A stretch of 64,000 bases of DNA, taken from Lophium mytilinum. Lineage: Eukaryota > Ascomycota > Dothideomycetes > Mytilinidiales > Mytilinidiaceae. The stretch is taken from assembly GCA_010093605.1 (NCBI GenBank), contig MU004197.1:372001-436000 (forward strand). Direction: 5' to 3'. A model generated the notes under the pieces. That model saw nothing but the letters and a program-made list of their open reading frames with translations, was not told the origin of the DNA and searched no databases. Positions 52,606 to 64,000 of the stretch are shown here, one piece after another. The translations under genes were made by a program, and so were the position numbers. Position 1 is the stretch's first letter. Every line of letters begins with the position of its first letter.

Positions 52606-54922
52606 CTAGATGAGCTGGAACGTCTGCAACGGAACACCGCGTGCCTTCAATGCTTCTGGCAACATTCTGGGATCTGAGTCCATCTCTTCGCCGGTGATCT
52701 TGTTCCGGTACATCTCAAAGACCCCAGGGTCGCCACGCACTCTGTCTCTTTCTATTGCTTCCCATCCATTCTCGAGTGGGCCCAGCCGGGGGTCTTCTGA
52801 CATGGTAACGTGCTTGTTGGTCGAAGAATTGTATAGCGAGTAGTTGTTCTCACCAAACTCAGCATCGGTGACCTGCACTCTCCAATGCTTCGGCAACGGG
52901 CCAAGAAGCACACTCGCGTCGCTCAGGCCATGAACGTAGCCGGTTCCCACCACCAGAAATTGCCCATGTGAGCTAGGCCGCAAGAAGATTGGGTTATCGC
53001 AACCGAGCAAAACACAAATGACATCACCTGTTCAACGGTAAGAATCTCAACTCACGAAAACTCATCAATGTCTTACCCGATTTCGCCAACCTAGGGCCTA
53101 GGCCCATGTATCCTCTCTCTGCTGTTACAAAAGTATGGCCCCCAACACTATCGACTGCTTCGGTCATGTGTGACTCATCCTTTTCGTCGAATTTTGTGCG
53201 CTCTCCAGAGGCAAGATCGTGGCCTTTTGCGCTCTTTTCAGGGGAAACGAAACGTCTCTTGCACAAACTTTTCCACTCTTGGGCCGTTGGCCAGTCATCA
53301 TATTCTGGCCAGCGCTCGTACATCTCGTTTTGCCGAATTGTCAACGCAAAAGTATCTTCTAAGCTCTCTCCAGTGACATATGAAGATCCTGGCTTGATTA
53401 TGTCTGCTGCCCAGTTCCGAATTTCTTCCAACGCCTCTTCTCTTTCATCTGCCAATGGCCCACGAACAGCCTCCACAGTTGCGCAATGAACACCAACCAG
53501 CTCTAGAACACCCGGGTGTGTGTATGTGAAGTGCGCACGGGAGACTCCGCTACAAAGGCTACCCCAATTTACTGAGGTCCAGCTATCTGCTGACCAATTT
53601 GGAACCCAAGATGGAGTGTCGGGCAGTGCAGTCTTCAAATCACAGTATGGAAGGAGCTCTAGTCGCTGAACATGATTGCAATGCGCTAAGAACGCGTCTC
53701 TATACACAACACCAACAGGGTCCGAGTAGCGCGGTTCGATCTTCGCCAGATCTGAGCCTAGAAGACCGAGCAATCCATATACTTTGTCTCTTGGGTCAGA
53801 ACACATCTGGCCCCTCATATTACTTAGTATTAACCTAAGCGGTAGGTCCGGGAGAAAACCAGTCAGATGTCGCAAGTGGCGAAGTTCTGAACGAAGCTGA
53901 GCGGAAGGTTGATCTGCTTTAGCGGCTATGCAGTTCACAGCTCGCCGGAAGCGGTACCACGGAATTGAATCACGTCCGCATTGCATGACAGCATGGCTGT
54001 TCGCGAGGTGAACTTCCTGCCACACCCACAATCGTTTGAACCATTGACGTTTCATAAGTTTTTCAACGTCTCTCCACAGGTTACTACCGTAGGGCAGAGC
54101 ATCATCATCGAACCAATCTAGTTCCATTGCAGTGGGAGACGGAACGAGGATATTATCCTTGGTGTATTCCAATTGAGCGCCGATGTAATCTAGTGTTTTC
54201 ATTGCGAGCCTGCTCCTGTCTGCTTGTGGCCCAAGCCAAACAACAACGCGCTCTGCTAATCGGTAGATACTAGCCATGCTTTTGACTTGCTCGTTGCGCT
54301 CGTCTTCGTCCTCCTGATTGATGCACACAGCATCGATCCACAATGCTCGTGTTTTCCGGGGATACCGCAGGTGTCTCATCGCGGAGGCGAGGTCTCGCCG
54401 AATCTGCAGCCTTGCGGAAAAAGTGCATTCGCTACCTGATGATAGATATGTGGACGAATAGTGGACATAAGCGTCTTTTGGATCATCCGCTGAGCCCCAA
54501 GCGTAGGAGAGCGCTTCGTATCTTGGCCGAAAGTCGAGGCCTGGCACTTCTGGTAGTTGGGCATAGCGAGAAGGATGAAGATCTGAGTCTGGATGTACCC
54601 AAGAGGAAGAGTCCGTGTCTGCACTCCAGAAGATGTACTCGTTATCAACGGTTTCAAAGGCCTTGTATCCCGGCGGTAGCGTGTTCCTCAACTCTTTCAA
54701 AGACATCCTATCCGTGGGACGCTCCTCTGGGATCCGCAACGGAACATGAAATAGCTCAAATCGAATTGGCTCCTTGCCCTTTCCAGGCAACAGCCTGATG
54801 AGTCTGATTTCCTCGGTTTCGGGGTCCAGCCTCACATATCGATAGGGTTCCTTTCCGGATGCAGTTGAAGATTTGGACCCAAAATGGGCCTTGACTTTTC
54901 GCTTCCAAAAAACCTCGGTCAT
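52606..54922 (-). CDS. HET-domain (heterokaryon incompatibility) protein
   Basis: Exons 54922-53077 and 53027-52606 join across a 49-nt intron to give 755 aa. The HET domain starts at YEALSYAWG (135-143), continues through LWIDAVCINQ (194-203) and MASIYRLAERVVVWLG (216-231), and has the usual spacing. The C-terminal half follows the common HET gene plan: a segment on colony-specific class (LLGSDLAKIEPRYSDPVGVVYRD), a variable region, then GDVICVLLGCDNPIFLRP and VGTGYVHGLSD right after the splice. HET proteins trigger cell death when unlike strains fuse; most members have no proven partner. No NACHT, ankyrin or WD repeats are attached. The spliced C-terminal exon restores the standard ending, which confirms the intron. 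Confidence 0.93.
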
Positions 54923-55347
54923 GTTGAGAGTATGGTGCAGAATGAATGACTGAACGTGCAGCAGAGGTCATCGTCGCCAGCAGGTAGACACCGCTACGAG
55001 GCTGAGCAAAAGGCAAGTCAGCTGAGTGCGACATGCATATCAGCCTTCTTGGCGAGGCAATCCATAGCCATTCATTTTCAGCCAAAGCAGCATCCTGCAG
55101 TAGCGGCACAGCAGGGTCACCGATCAACAGCCTATGGGCGGCTATGAGCGTCTCAGCCTTGCGGTTGTGAGACCCATCGATGACGGAGCGGGCGATTTGT
55201 TCAGACTGCCATAACAAGAATTATCTTGAATGGAAATATGGATCACCGACTTGAAGAGTATGATGGGGTGGCTGTGTAGATTGAACCCAGATGATGATGA
55301 ACATTATTCCAAGGTGTCGTTGGAGGCCGGATTGTTAGAATTCTTGA
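54923..55347. other. HET upstream region
   Basis: Promoter side of the HET gene up to the inverted-repeat element. A 153-aa minus-strand frame overlapping the HET start is not supported. Confidence 0.35.
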
Positions 55348-55842
55348 ATTTGTCGGGTGCAAAACAGCACGGAATCCTTGGCACAACTCTCTGCCACACC
55401 AAAATAATTCTTAGGAATACCAACTATAAGATTTATTAATAGAATTAACTCTAAAAACTAATAGAATATAGGCATAAGCTACTAGAGTATATTATATAGG
55501 CTTTCCCTTCTATTAATTATTTTTAAGGGCGTAATTCTAGTTATAGTAAGAAGATATAACAGGTGCCGCCCGCGGAAGATACCGCCCCCTGCTGCCCTAT
55601 GCTACACCCCTGCTATACCCCTGCCGCCCGCCTTTTCTATACCTTTCTTTACCTAGAAATAACTTCTCTTCCTATAAATATTTAGAGCTTATATTTTTAA
55701 GATAAAGTAGGTAGTATATAAAGCAGCTTCTAGAGAAGTTTAAAGGTAATAACTCTATATTTATACCTTTTAGTTGTTAGAAAACGTGTGGTGTGGCAGA
55801 GAGTTTTGCCAAGGATTCCGTGCTGTTTTGCACCCGACAAAT
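55348..55842. mobile_element. MITE-like element with 53-bp inverted ends
   Basis: The ends 55348-55400 and 55790-55842 are inverted copies of each other over 53 bp with one mismatch. They begin ATTTGTCGGGTGCAAAACAG. The 389-bp middle is AT-rich and has no coding capacity, apart from a GC-rich patch near 55564-55635. No target-site duplication is clear: the flanks read TTCTTGA on the left and ACCCGGG on the right. The near-perfect ends point to recent movement or to a recent fold-back event. The superfamily is not identifiable from the ends alone, and the ends differ from the satellite core. Confidence 0.8.
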
Positions 55843-56201
55843 ACCCGGGCGCTCTAAACTTGGCATCCCAGCAAAATAAAGCACCACCTCTTTTCATACC
55901 CTTTACGGCACTCGACACCAACCACAATAACCTTCCTCGCTAGGGGTATAATGGGATGCTAGAAATTCCTCTTCTTAGCATGATCTGCTTCTAGATTGAA
56001 CTTCGTCTGAATGGTGTTATGTTCTTCTGTAGCACTACCTTTGCAGCACTCACACCAGCCCATCTAATTTCGCATTCCACTTCAATTCGGTTCAATTCAA
56101 ATATATAAGCAACTCATCTTCATGCTCTCTATCTCTATATGACCAATGCGGCTTTTAGTCCCCAGAAGATGCAAAAAGAACACCACCCATGCATCGCTAT
56201 C
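55843..56201. other. Intergenic, 3' of aspartokinase
   Basis: Plain sequence with an AT-rich 3' flank. No gene or repeat seen. Confidence 0.35.
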
Positions 56202-57989
56202 CTACTCCAAAAAAGTAAACAGATTAGTATGCAAAACATTCAACGCTCGATCGGCCTCGCGCTCTTCAATCACGCACGAAATGTTGATTTCGCTAGCTCC
56301 TGTTTCTGAGTTAGCTTGTGCGCTCCGAACCGCTCCTCAAACCTCAACAGCCGAGAAGGGAATCTATGGGGATGGCGCCTACCTTGACTGATCATCTCAA
56401 TATTAATATTATTATCCCCTAACACACTAAAGAACTTGCCCGCAATGCCGACCATGTTCTTCAGCTGCCTACCCACCAGACTCACGATCGCCATATCCGG
56501 CACCAGATCCACAATCCCATACTCGCTGAGATCTGCCACCGCGCCCCTCAGATCCTCGTTGTCGATCTTGTACTCATCATCTCCGCCACCAGAGATCATG
56601 GCGCTCTCGCTATGCAGCGCCATAGACACGTGCACCTCGGATGAGGCGATGAGGTCGACAGAGAGGTGCCACTTCAGCAGCAAGCGAAAGATGTTCATGA
56701 GAAAGCCTTCCGAGCGGGTGCGCTCGTTGGAGTGCACGTTCAGAACCATGATCTTGTGCTTGATCGTGACAGCCGTAGGGCGTTTGGGACCCGCAACCAG
56801 CGAGGTCGCATCGCTGACCGAGCGCGTGCGGAAGAGGCGGGCATCGTGCAGCGGCGCACGCGGGTTGATGTTCTCGATCGCGTCTGGGAAGATGATCGTA
56901 CCAGGGCCGCGGGGGTTCATGACGTTCTTAATGCGGATGGGGATGCGAGCGCGGATGACCTGCTTCATGGTGGCTGGATGGATGACTTCAGAGCCGTAGA
57001 AGGTCAGCTCGGCAGCCTCCGCGGGGGTCACGCTGGGGAGGAGGCGGGCGGTGGGGACTTTGCGAGGGTCGGCCGTGAAGATGCCATCGACTTCTTTCCA
57101 CACCTGGAGCTCGCGCGCACGCAAGCCGACCGCGACGAGAGCGGCGCAAAGATCAGTATAACCGCGTCCGATGAGGTTCAGGAGACCGCCTGGAATGGCG
57201 CCAAAGTAGCCTGTAATCACAGGGACTTTGTTGCCGCAGGCGTAGACCTCCTCGGCCAGGGCGGCAGCAATGTCGGTGTAGAACTGCTCATTCAGAACCT
57301 GTCCGTTGATCTTATGGGTCTTGACGATGCTAGAAGCGTCAACGAATTGCGCAGGGACGCCGCGGTCTTCGAGCAGAGCTGCCATGTACCGGCAGCTCAA
57401 CTTCTCGCCTTTGCTAACGATCATGTCTTCAGCACGGGTTGTGACCTCCTCCATAACTTGCGCAGATTCGAGGAGCTTAGAGAGATTGTCACATTCTTCG
57501 CCGACATCTCCGGTAAAGGTTTGGAGTATTTTCGGGGACTTGATCGTGTTTTTCGCGGCTTGGACGTGGTCGGCGCGAATAGCTTCAACGATCTCGTCGT
57601 AATGCCTTCCCGGCTTCTCTGCAGCTCGAGCAGCGCGAAGGAGTCTGTGCATAGCCGTCAGTAATCACGCCTATTTCAATCTCTCCGAGTTCATGCCCAC
57701 CTATTCGTAGTGCCCTCCAACTTGGTATTATTACTCCTAGCCGAACACACCACCGCGGTTCTCCCAACCTTCGTTCCCGCCCTAGAAAACCGTCAGCACT
57801 CTTCCAATACACCCTCCCTCCTCCTCCCACCTTCTCAGAGTGTATAACATACCCCACAACCCCCACAATCCCCTCCGCAAACTTTCCCACACTCGTCCCC
57901 CCAAACTTCAGCACTACCCACCCGCCCGGCAACTCCTTCTCTTCCGTATGCGCTATCCGAACCGTCCCATTTGTGTATGAATCCACCAT
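56202..57989 (-). CDS. HOM3: Aspartokinase, four exons
   Basis: Exons 57989-57853, 57781-57701, 57644-56383 and 56299-56202 give 525 aa, close to yeast Hom3 (527 aa). The enzyme phosphorylates L-aspartate, the first step toward threonine and methionine. The kinase domain opens with VVLKFGGTSVGKF, then SARSNNTKLEGTTN. It continues through GYFGAIPGG, LIGRGYTDLCAALVAVGL, EVDGIFTADPRKV and ELTFYGSEVIHPATM. Two ACT domains follow (VLNVHSNERTRSEGFLMNIF and the MAIVSLVGRQLKNMVGIAGK part), and they should carry threonine feedback. The last intron interrupts SQGASEINISCVIEE. The frame opens at 58124, but the Met at 57989 (MVDSYTNGTV) matches family starts better. The last exon holds the usual NVLHTNLFTFLE ending. 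Confidence 0.94.
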
Positions 57990-59157
57990 CTTGCCCGCTA
58001 TCGTATCGGTCGAATCACAATACCGCAGGGTGAATCTCTCGTGTTGAGACTTCAAGTTTTGGCCGAAAACCGGAGGTATGGGCGTATTCTCAAAGAATAA
58101 CCGCGTATTTAATGCCTGCGACATTGCGGTGTGTTGTCAGCCCAGCTCACACTCAATTGCATTCGCTGGCGGGTTGCAAGGGAGATAGCACTTACGGTAT
58201 ATACGTGGAGAGGGGTGGGTGGTCGCTGGGAGGTGCGAGGTTGGTCTGACTGTAATGTACTGTGCAGAGCCGTGAGAGGGAGCGGCCAGTCATAGCGGGG
58301 CAAAATTCTTGAATAGAGAGGTTGAGGGGCCGTGCTTCGGCCTTCGGCGTGGGTGATGTAACTTTCTTGTTATGAATTCTGCGGTGTCAAAGGCTATGGG
58401 AGCGAATTCGACATGAGGATAGCATCTGATCCTTTCAGCTCGGAACTGAGATCTAAGGTCACTTTACAACCTCGTCTTCACAGAATCTACTTTTCAATAT
58501 CAGCGCATCGAGGTTGGCGGTGTGGTTCTATTCCAAACCTGCCACTTAAAGACATCCTCAAATTTTTCGAATAAATACACGGATAATAAAGCATGGAAAA
58601 CAAGCGCATAGGGCGCCTCAATAACCTCTCTAAACCCTGGCGCTCTCGCCCTGGCCGTTCGTCAGGCCACGGAGGCGCTTTGCCGCAATCGGTGGCTTTT
58701 GCACGTCAACCCCAGTTTGTCGGCTGTTGGATAGAGGACAAAAGCTACAAGCTTTTGCTTTTCTTTACAATAGAAGACCAGGATATAGGTGGGGAGACTG
58801 TCTGGAGAGTGCGTGGTGGAGGGAGCAGACATCCGAGGTCACGTGATGATCTACTGGCGACTCTTTTCCGGATATCGGCAGATGTTGGAGGATGTATGTC
58901 CTTAGGAAAGGAGCTAGACGGGTAGTGACTTGCTGCACTTCGAACAGACCAAAGGCCAGCTTGGACTCTTGTCTACTCCCTTCAATAACATCTAATACAT
59001 AAAGTACTATGACACAAGTCTGGACACATGAACCCGTTTCTGCTTGGCTTCAATTTGCTCACTCGACACAACTGTTGGGGGCAGCCTGGTTGCTGAACAG
59101 CTAGATGGTCTGTCATTGTAGCATACCACCCACCATTACCCCCTCCGCTCGTAGCCC
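57990..59157. other. Aspartokinase upstream region and gap
   Basis: Promoter and leader of the aspartokinase gene. A GTAAGT donor near 58196 on the minus strand may start a leader intron. A 110-aa plus-strand frame at 58593-58925 has no domain and is not called. From 58925 to 59157 nothing is seen. Confidence 0.35.
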
Positions 59158-60366
59158 TTACTCCGCTGGCTTCTCAAACAAATAATGTGCCACCCCCCAC
59201 GTATCTCCACCCTCATATGCAAACAACTCCGCACACGCCAAATAGAACACCTGCCACCGATTCCACCACCTCAACGTCCCCTCCTTCCCATACGTCTCCT
59301 CCAAACACGGCCAAACCGCCTTCTTGTTCTTCAACATATTCGCCAACCAATCCTCACACGTCCGCGCATAATGCCGCCCGTTCACCCACCACTGCTCCTT
59401 CACCCTCAAATCCCTCTGGAAATACAGCAGCAGATCCGCACTCGGCATTGTGCCACCCGTGAAGAAGTTCTCAGTCATCCACCCCTGCTCGAAGTCGTAG
59501 GGCGTCGTTTTGTGCGCGAAGATGTGCACGAAGAGTTTCCCGCCGGGTACGAGCCAGCGTGCGACTTTGGCCATGAGGGCTTCGTAGTTTTTCATGTGTT
59601 CGAAGAGCTCGATGGAGATGACGCGGTCGAAAGAAGAGGGGGTGAATTCGTAGTCGACGACGTCGCCAGTTGTGACGGTGAGGTTTGTGAGGCCTTTGGA
59701 GGCCGCGACGGAGTCGATGTATTGCTTTTGCGTTCGCGAGTTGGAGAAAGCGGTGATTTGGGAGGTTGGGAATTTCTCGGCGATGTAGAGGGCACCAGAA
59801 CCCCAGCCGCAGCTGTGTTTAGAAGAGAATTAGCATTCCTTCTGATAAAGTGTAGTAAATCAATGCACGTTTGAAGCCGGCGTGAAACGTACCCGAGATC
59901 CAATATCCTCATCCCCTCTCCCAATCCGGCTCTTTTCACGTAGAGATCCAGCATTGCGTCTTCCGCCTCTGCTAGACTGACGTTGCCCTTCTTGAGTTCC
60001 TCGTCCTGGTACCAACAACAACTATACTTCATTTGTGGCCCTAGACACCCCTTCAACACCCCCGTGCCGACTTCATAGTGCTGCGTGTTGGCAGTTGCGG
60101 TCTCAATTGCAATTGGTCGCTGGCGTAACGCTTGGACATATTTCATCTTCGTAGCATAGGCTTTGGACAGGTTCGTAGTAGAGATATCGGCAATACGCCC
60201 GCGGAGCTGGGAACGAATACCCCGGCGGATGATGGGATGCGGAAGGTAGCCATTATCGAGCAAGGTGTCGAGGTAGGGTGTTGTGAGGTTTTGGAGAGCG
60301 TCTGGGGTTTATTAGAAGAAGGAAGCTGAGAGGAATGTGGGTGATGGAACCTGTTATTGAGTTCAT
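59158..60366 (-). CDS. SAM methyltransferase, cyclopropane synthase-like
   Basis: Exons 60366-60351, 60301-59893 and 59812-59158 give 359 aa, with introns of 49 and 80 nt. The first exon encodes only MNSIT and one base. The SAM-binding motif I is LDLGCGWGSG at about 139-148, created across the second intron. It follows KYSCCWYQDEELKKGNVSLAEAEDAML, which is typical of the cyclopropane fatty acid synthase and coclaurine N-methyltransferase branch. Later marks are IELFEHMKNYEALM, GGKLFVHIFAH and QVFYLACAELFAYEGG. There are no membrane helices or signal peptide, so it should be cytosolic. Fungal members of this group are mostly uncharacterised; lipid or small-molecule N-methylation are both open. 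The joined frame is intact and its length is normal. Confidence 0.88.
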
Positions 60367-61478
60367 GTTTGCGGGGTGAGAGATGAAGAGAGAGAAGTAG
60401 AAAGTTGAGGTAGAGAGTAGAGGCTAGAGGCTAGAGAACACCAAGTTGAAATTAAGCTTGAGAGACTACGAAGGTAGATACATGGCGGGGTCAAGCTTCG
60501 GTTGAGCTTTCGAAAATAGTTTCGAGAGAGCTCCCTTCGGGTCTAGTGTATGATAGTGACGTAATTGACCTCATTCTTTAGGAATTTAGCTACCGAAGAA
60601 CGAGAAAACAAAGTTAAGGAATGCTTGATTGATGTGGCGATGATGGGATAGGGGTTTGATAGAGGATGTGTGAGTGGGACACCAACGTGCGACTAATATG
60701 CTGCCACTGCGGCCAATCAAGACCCGTCGGAGGAGAGATCTGCGCTACCTTTCTCAGCTGAAATATATCTCGGGAGTAGTATTTGCACCTTGTTCTTGCC
60801 GTTTTACGAGAATGACGAGACAACATGGCCTTCTGCTTGTCGTAGCTTTGAGGTGCGATCAAGAGAGAGAATCTGAAATATATTCGTCACGTGACTTGAA
60901 ACAACTGAGCAGGCGTCTCAAATAGTGGTGCTGAGATGGCGCCTGACGTATTATCCTCAAGGACGACTATAAAACAAGACAAAATCGAATCAGAACTGCA
61001 AAGATGCCAGGGAACAGCCTCGCCCACCGGATGTTTCCTGTGTTTGAGTTTAAAGGACCATGATGATGAAAGCTACCGTTACAGGCGCGGTCAAACTTCC
61101 CAATCTAAACTCTGCCCGGGATACGGCTGAGACCTTCGGACTAGACCCGTTCCTCCTTCTTGACATTTGGCACAGCTCGGGTAATTTGATATTGCTTGTA
61201 GGAGAGGCGAAGTAGCACGTACGGTGCAGACAGATCGTATTGGAAACGGGTGGGTGCAGTATTCTGAATCTCAGCTGGTTCCACTCATTCCGTATGCCTC
61301 CGTATAGGCTGTAAAGAGTAGTCATGGGTAAGAGCGGATGTACGGCTTTTCGGAGAGATGTATTGGGAAATCGTTGTTACAATTGTCAGCTCTTAAAGCT
61401 CCTCTCCTAATATGTACAGTGCCATTGCTGCCTTTGCATTCCATCCAGTCCCCGATATCTCCTCGATCGACCCATCGT
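60367..61478. other. Intergenic, no supported gene
   Basis: Holds the methyltransferase promoter and 3' flank of the complex I subunit gene. Frames of up to 91 aa on both strands overlap and have no domains. Confidence 0.4.
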
Positions 61479-61698
61479 TCAATGATCCCAAGGGTGTTTC
61501 CAGCCGAGCATATGGGGCAGGTCTTGCTTCGCTCGGTACATCAACTGCGGCTGCGCATCAGTGTCTAACCTCCACAGTTTTGGATGTAGTACATACGAAG
61601 AACCACATGCTTGCGCCTAAGCCAGTGGCGGCGAATCTGTAGAGCGGGCGGACCGGGTGGATGTGGATGGGATGGGGGATTTTGCCGGGGCCAGCCAT
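61479..61698 (-). CDS. Complex I small subunit, NDUFB2-like (55 aa)
   Basis: Exons 61698-61597 and 61544-61479 join across a 52-nt intron (GTATGT donor, GCAG acceptor) to give 55 aa. Both exons are shorter than 110 bp, so the gene is easy to miss. The protein reads MAGPGKIPHPIHIHPVRPLY, then RFAATGLGASMWFF, one transmembrane helix ending at the splice, then LMYRAKQDLPHMLGWKHPWDH. This matches the short fungal NADH:ubiquinone oxidoreductase accessory subunits of the 6.6-kDa/NDUFB2 type, where a single inner-membrane helix is followed by a GW-KHPW tail. It should lie in the membrane arm of complex I. The assignment to NDUFB2 rests on memory of family sequences; membership of the fungal family is firmer than the mammalian name. 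Confidence 0.8.
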
Positions 61699-62190
61699 GG
61701 TGAAGCAGTCGAGCTCTGGGCATAGTCAGTATGGTTTTGCCTTATCTACCAACATAGCATCTACTCACTTGCTCTGGACTTGGGCAATGGCTCTATTGTG
61801 GGTTGCGGTGGGAGGATTGACGATGCGTATCCGCAATGTTGCTGAGGTCGTCCACCAAGCCCGCTAAGTCCAGATGGGGATGGCGCCAAATCGGCGGCGG
61901 CATCCCTGCGCGCAGCGGAAAGTGAGGTCGTTCGTTGTCGCGACGGGGTGAACATCGTTGCTATTGTCCCCGCCGTGAATAGCCTGCGAGTCCTATTGTG
62001 ACGCATGGCCTCCCAGCCCCCTCAATACCTCCGCGCTGAAAACTCTTCCTCTCGCCCTCCCGTCCTCATGTCCTACAACCTCCTCCTCCTCAACAAACCT
62101 TCGAACCCATCAACCTCATCACCGTAAATCGCGGGCGCTTTACGACCTGTACTCCCCCTCAATCCTCGAATCGCGATTCTATCCTCCATC
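61699..62190. promoter_or_regulatory. Shared head-to-head promoter region
   Basis: This 492-bp region lies between the starts of the complex I subunit (-) and the BUR1-type kinase (+), so the two genes are divergent. It contains C/T-rich tracts near 62040-62130 ahead of the kinase. No TATA box was identified. Confidence 0.45.
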
Positions 62191-64000
62191 ATGGCTCAGT
62201 CTCCGGAGACTACGCCCCTCAAACCCATCGCGCGCCGCTTCCATGGCTGCTCCAAGATCGACGAGTACGATATCATGAGCAAGCTTGGCGAAGGCACCTT
62301 TGGCGAAGTCCACAAGGCTCGACAAGTCCGCACCGGTGCCATTGTCGCCATGAAGAAGATTCTCATGCATAACGAGAAAGACGGCTTTCCGATCACCGCC
62401 TTGCGAGAGATCAAGCTACTCAAGATGCTGTGTCACGACAACGTCCTGAAGCTGGAAGAGATGGCCGTTGAACGCAAGAAGGCAGCGGGCAGGCAGCGTG
62501 CTATTCTCTACATGGTTACTCCGTATATGGATCACGACCTTTCTGGCTTGCTCGACAACCCCGAAGTCCACTTTACAGAGCCCCAGATCAAGTGCTACAT
62601 GCTGCAGCTCTTCAAGGGTCTGCAGTACCTACATGACAACCATATTCTCCACCGAGACATGAAGGCTGCGAACCTGCTCATCAACAATAAGGGACGCCTC
62701 CAGATTGCCGACTTTGGACTTGCTCGCCACTACGAAGAGCCTGTGCCACGCAAGGGAATGGGCAACGGAAGCGCGAAGCGGGATTACACCCAGCTAGTTG
62801 TTACGAGATGGTACCGCCCACCGGAGCTTCTCCTATCACTCCGTCGATATACGCCGGCCATCGACATGTGGGGAGCTGGTTGTGTTTTTGGAGAAATGTT
62901 CAAGCGCAAACCTATCCTGGCCGGTACGAGCGATCTCAATCAAGCACACATCATCTTCGACCTTGTGGGAGCTCCAAACGACGAATCCATGCCTGGATGG
63001 CGAGACCTGAACGGTTGCGAGGGTGTCAAGCAGTTCCCTCCAAATCCGAACCCCAAGCTCGCTCATGTCTTCCGGGAACTGGGACCCTATGCCATTTCCC
63101 TTCTCAAAGCCCTTCTGACACTCGATTGGCGCAAGCGAATCAATGCCATCGACGCCATCGACCATCCGTACTTCAAGATGGATCCGAAGCCGATGCGCGA
63201 GGAGGATATCCCCACATTCGCCGATTCACACGAACTTGACCGTCGCAACACTCGCGGACAGCGACCGCTCCCTCCAGCACCAGCTGGCGGCGCTGTGGGC
63301 ATGCCTGATTGGAACGGTAATGGCCCGCCACCGACCAACGGCCCCTGGATGAACGGCGACCGTCGCGGCGGTGGACCTCAGGACCGCGGACCCCCAGGCG
63401 TTGGACCACCCCCAGGAGGCTTCAATCGGGGAGGAGGACCTTATGACAACCGTCGGGGCGCGTACGACCAGCGAGGCCCTCCACCTCCACCACCACGTCA
63501 CCAGCACCAGCCATATCGACCGGACAATCGCAATCAGGGCCTTCCGTATGACGACGCTCCCCCTCGTCACGGCAACCTCCCTCCACCACCGGATGGCAGA
63601 CACCCACTCCCGCACCCTCCTCCTCATAACTACGCTGGACCTGGCAATCGTGGTCCACCTCGACATGGCGACAACGGCGACAGATACGTCCCGCGCTACG
63701 ACGGCTCGCGCGATGATCGAGACCGCCACGACCGCCGCTCTCGCGAGTCTGACGATGTGCGCTCTCGGGATGATCGACGTGGTTCTCGAGACTCAGGCAA
63801 TTCGAGGGATGCGCAGAGCATGGAGCGTGGCAGACCACCAAGCCGGGATGATAGGGGAGGGTACAGGCCACCGAGTCGTGACGATCGGGCGCAGGGAGGA
63901 TATAGACCACCGCGCGACTACGGACGAGACATCAAGAGAAGCAGGACCCGGAGTCCAGACAGAGAGCGCGAGAATCAGAGAGAACGCGAGAGGGTCAGGG
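62191..64000 (+). CDS. BUR1: BUR1/CDK9-type kinase, 3' end cut by window
   Basis: The open frame starts at 62191 and runs off the window, with 603 codons visible and no intron. The kinase domain is complete: glycine loop GEGTFGEV at 33-40, catalytic K55 in VAMKK, the cyclin-binding PITALRE helix at 67-73, HRD at 154-156, DFG at 174-176 and activation-loop T205 in [17 protein letters not shown] is the PITALRE/PITAIRE type of CDK9 and fungal Bur1. The enzyme pairs with a Bur2/cyclin T partner and phosphorylates the RNA polymerase II C-terminal domain and Spt5 during elongation. After the kinase domain (about 340) comes a long Gly/Pro/Arg-rich tail with RGG-like and RS/RD dipeptide stretches, as in fungal Bur1, which suits RNA or polymerase contacts. 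Confidence 0.95.
   Translation, partial: MAQSPETTPLKPIARRFHGCSKIDEYDIMSKLGEGTFGEVHKARQVRTGAIVAMKKILMHNEKDGFPITALREIKLLKMLCHDNVLKLEEMAVERKKAAGRQRAILYMVTPYMDHDLSGLLDNPEVHFTEPQIKCYMLQLFKGLQYLHDNHILHRDMKAANLLINNKGRLQIADFGLARHYEEPVPRKGMGNGSAKRDYTQLVVTRWYRPPELLLSLRRYTPAIDMWGAGCVFGEMFKRKPILAGTSDLNQAHIIFDLVGAPNDESMPGWRDLNGCEGVKQFPPNPNPKLAHVFRELGPYAISLLKALLTLDWRKRINAIDAIDHPYFKMDPKPMREEDIPTFADSHELDRRNTRGQRPLPPAPAGGAVGMPDWNGNGPPPTNGPWMNGDRRGGGPQDRGPPGVGPPPGGFNRGGGPYDNRRGAYDQRGPPPPPPRHQHQPYRPDNRNQGLPYDDAPPRHGNLPPPPDGRHPLPHPPPHNYAGPGNRGPPRHGDNGDRYVPRYDGSRDDRDRHDRRSRESDDVRSRDDRRGSRDSGNSRDAQSMERGRPPSRDDRGGYRPPSRDDRAQGGYRPPRDYGRDIKRSRTRSPDRERENQRERERVR

Overview
The window is nuclear DNA of a filamentous ascomycete (Pezizomycotina, perhaps Dothideomycetes; the class is a guess). 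The signs are many short GT-AG introns of about 49-126 nt, a Zn2Cys6 regulator, a HET-domain gene, an F-box gene, a hexose transporter, NOP2, aspartokinase and a BUR1-type kinase. Gene ends and splice sites below were worked out by reading the sequence; no search or alignment program was used.

Layout. 1-16.3 kb is a conserved block: a free-standing RNase H-like ORF (-), NOP2 (+), a seven-intron hexose transporter (+), a small ORF with a good promoter over a decayed 53-bp repeat, a Zn2Cys6 regulator (-) diverging from a dienelactone hydrolase (+), and a multi-pass membrane protein (-). 17.4-47.9 kb is a gene-poor accessory island. It begins with a 2.9-kb array of diverged tandem repeats and continues with an orphan 853-aa gene (-), about 8 kb with no firm gene, and a spliced, intact-looking piggyBac-type transposase (+). 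A spliced 181-aa orphan (-), an orphan of about 1197 aa with ten RRPTL-type repeats (+), and a 7-kb array of the same repeat family in the opposite orientation complete it. 48-64 kb returns to ordinary genes: F-box (+), an 84-aa protein (-), a Myb-like protein (+), an orphan (-), HET (-), a 495-bp inverted-repeat element, aspartokinase (-), a SAM methyltransferase (-), a 55-aa complex I subunit split by an intron (-), and BUR1/CDK9 (+, cut by the window end).

Most unusual is the repeat family flanking the island. In the right array I placed 60 copies of a GGCGTTTGAGGTGGCTC-like core. Of the 59 distances between neighbours, 58 fall in three narrow classes: 64-66, 106-110 and 158-162 bp. The sequence itself is heavily diverged. 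The classes are arranged in blocks (108s, then 65s, then alternating 161/108, then 108s, then 161s). The left array carries the same family on the other strand with steps near 150, 161, 171 and 202. Each array starts just past the 3' end of an orphan gene and points away from the island, and the transposase lies near the midpoint. I do not recognise this arrangement.

The conserved genes serve ribosome maturation (NOP2), transcription elongation (BUR1), respiration (complex I), aspartate-family amino acid synthesis (aspartokinase) and sugar uptake. They show no shared pathway, so the region reads as ordinary chromosome interrupted by the island.
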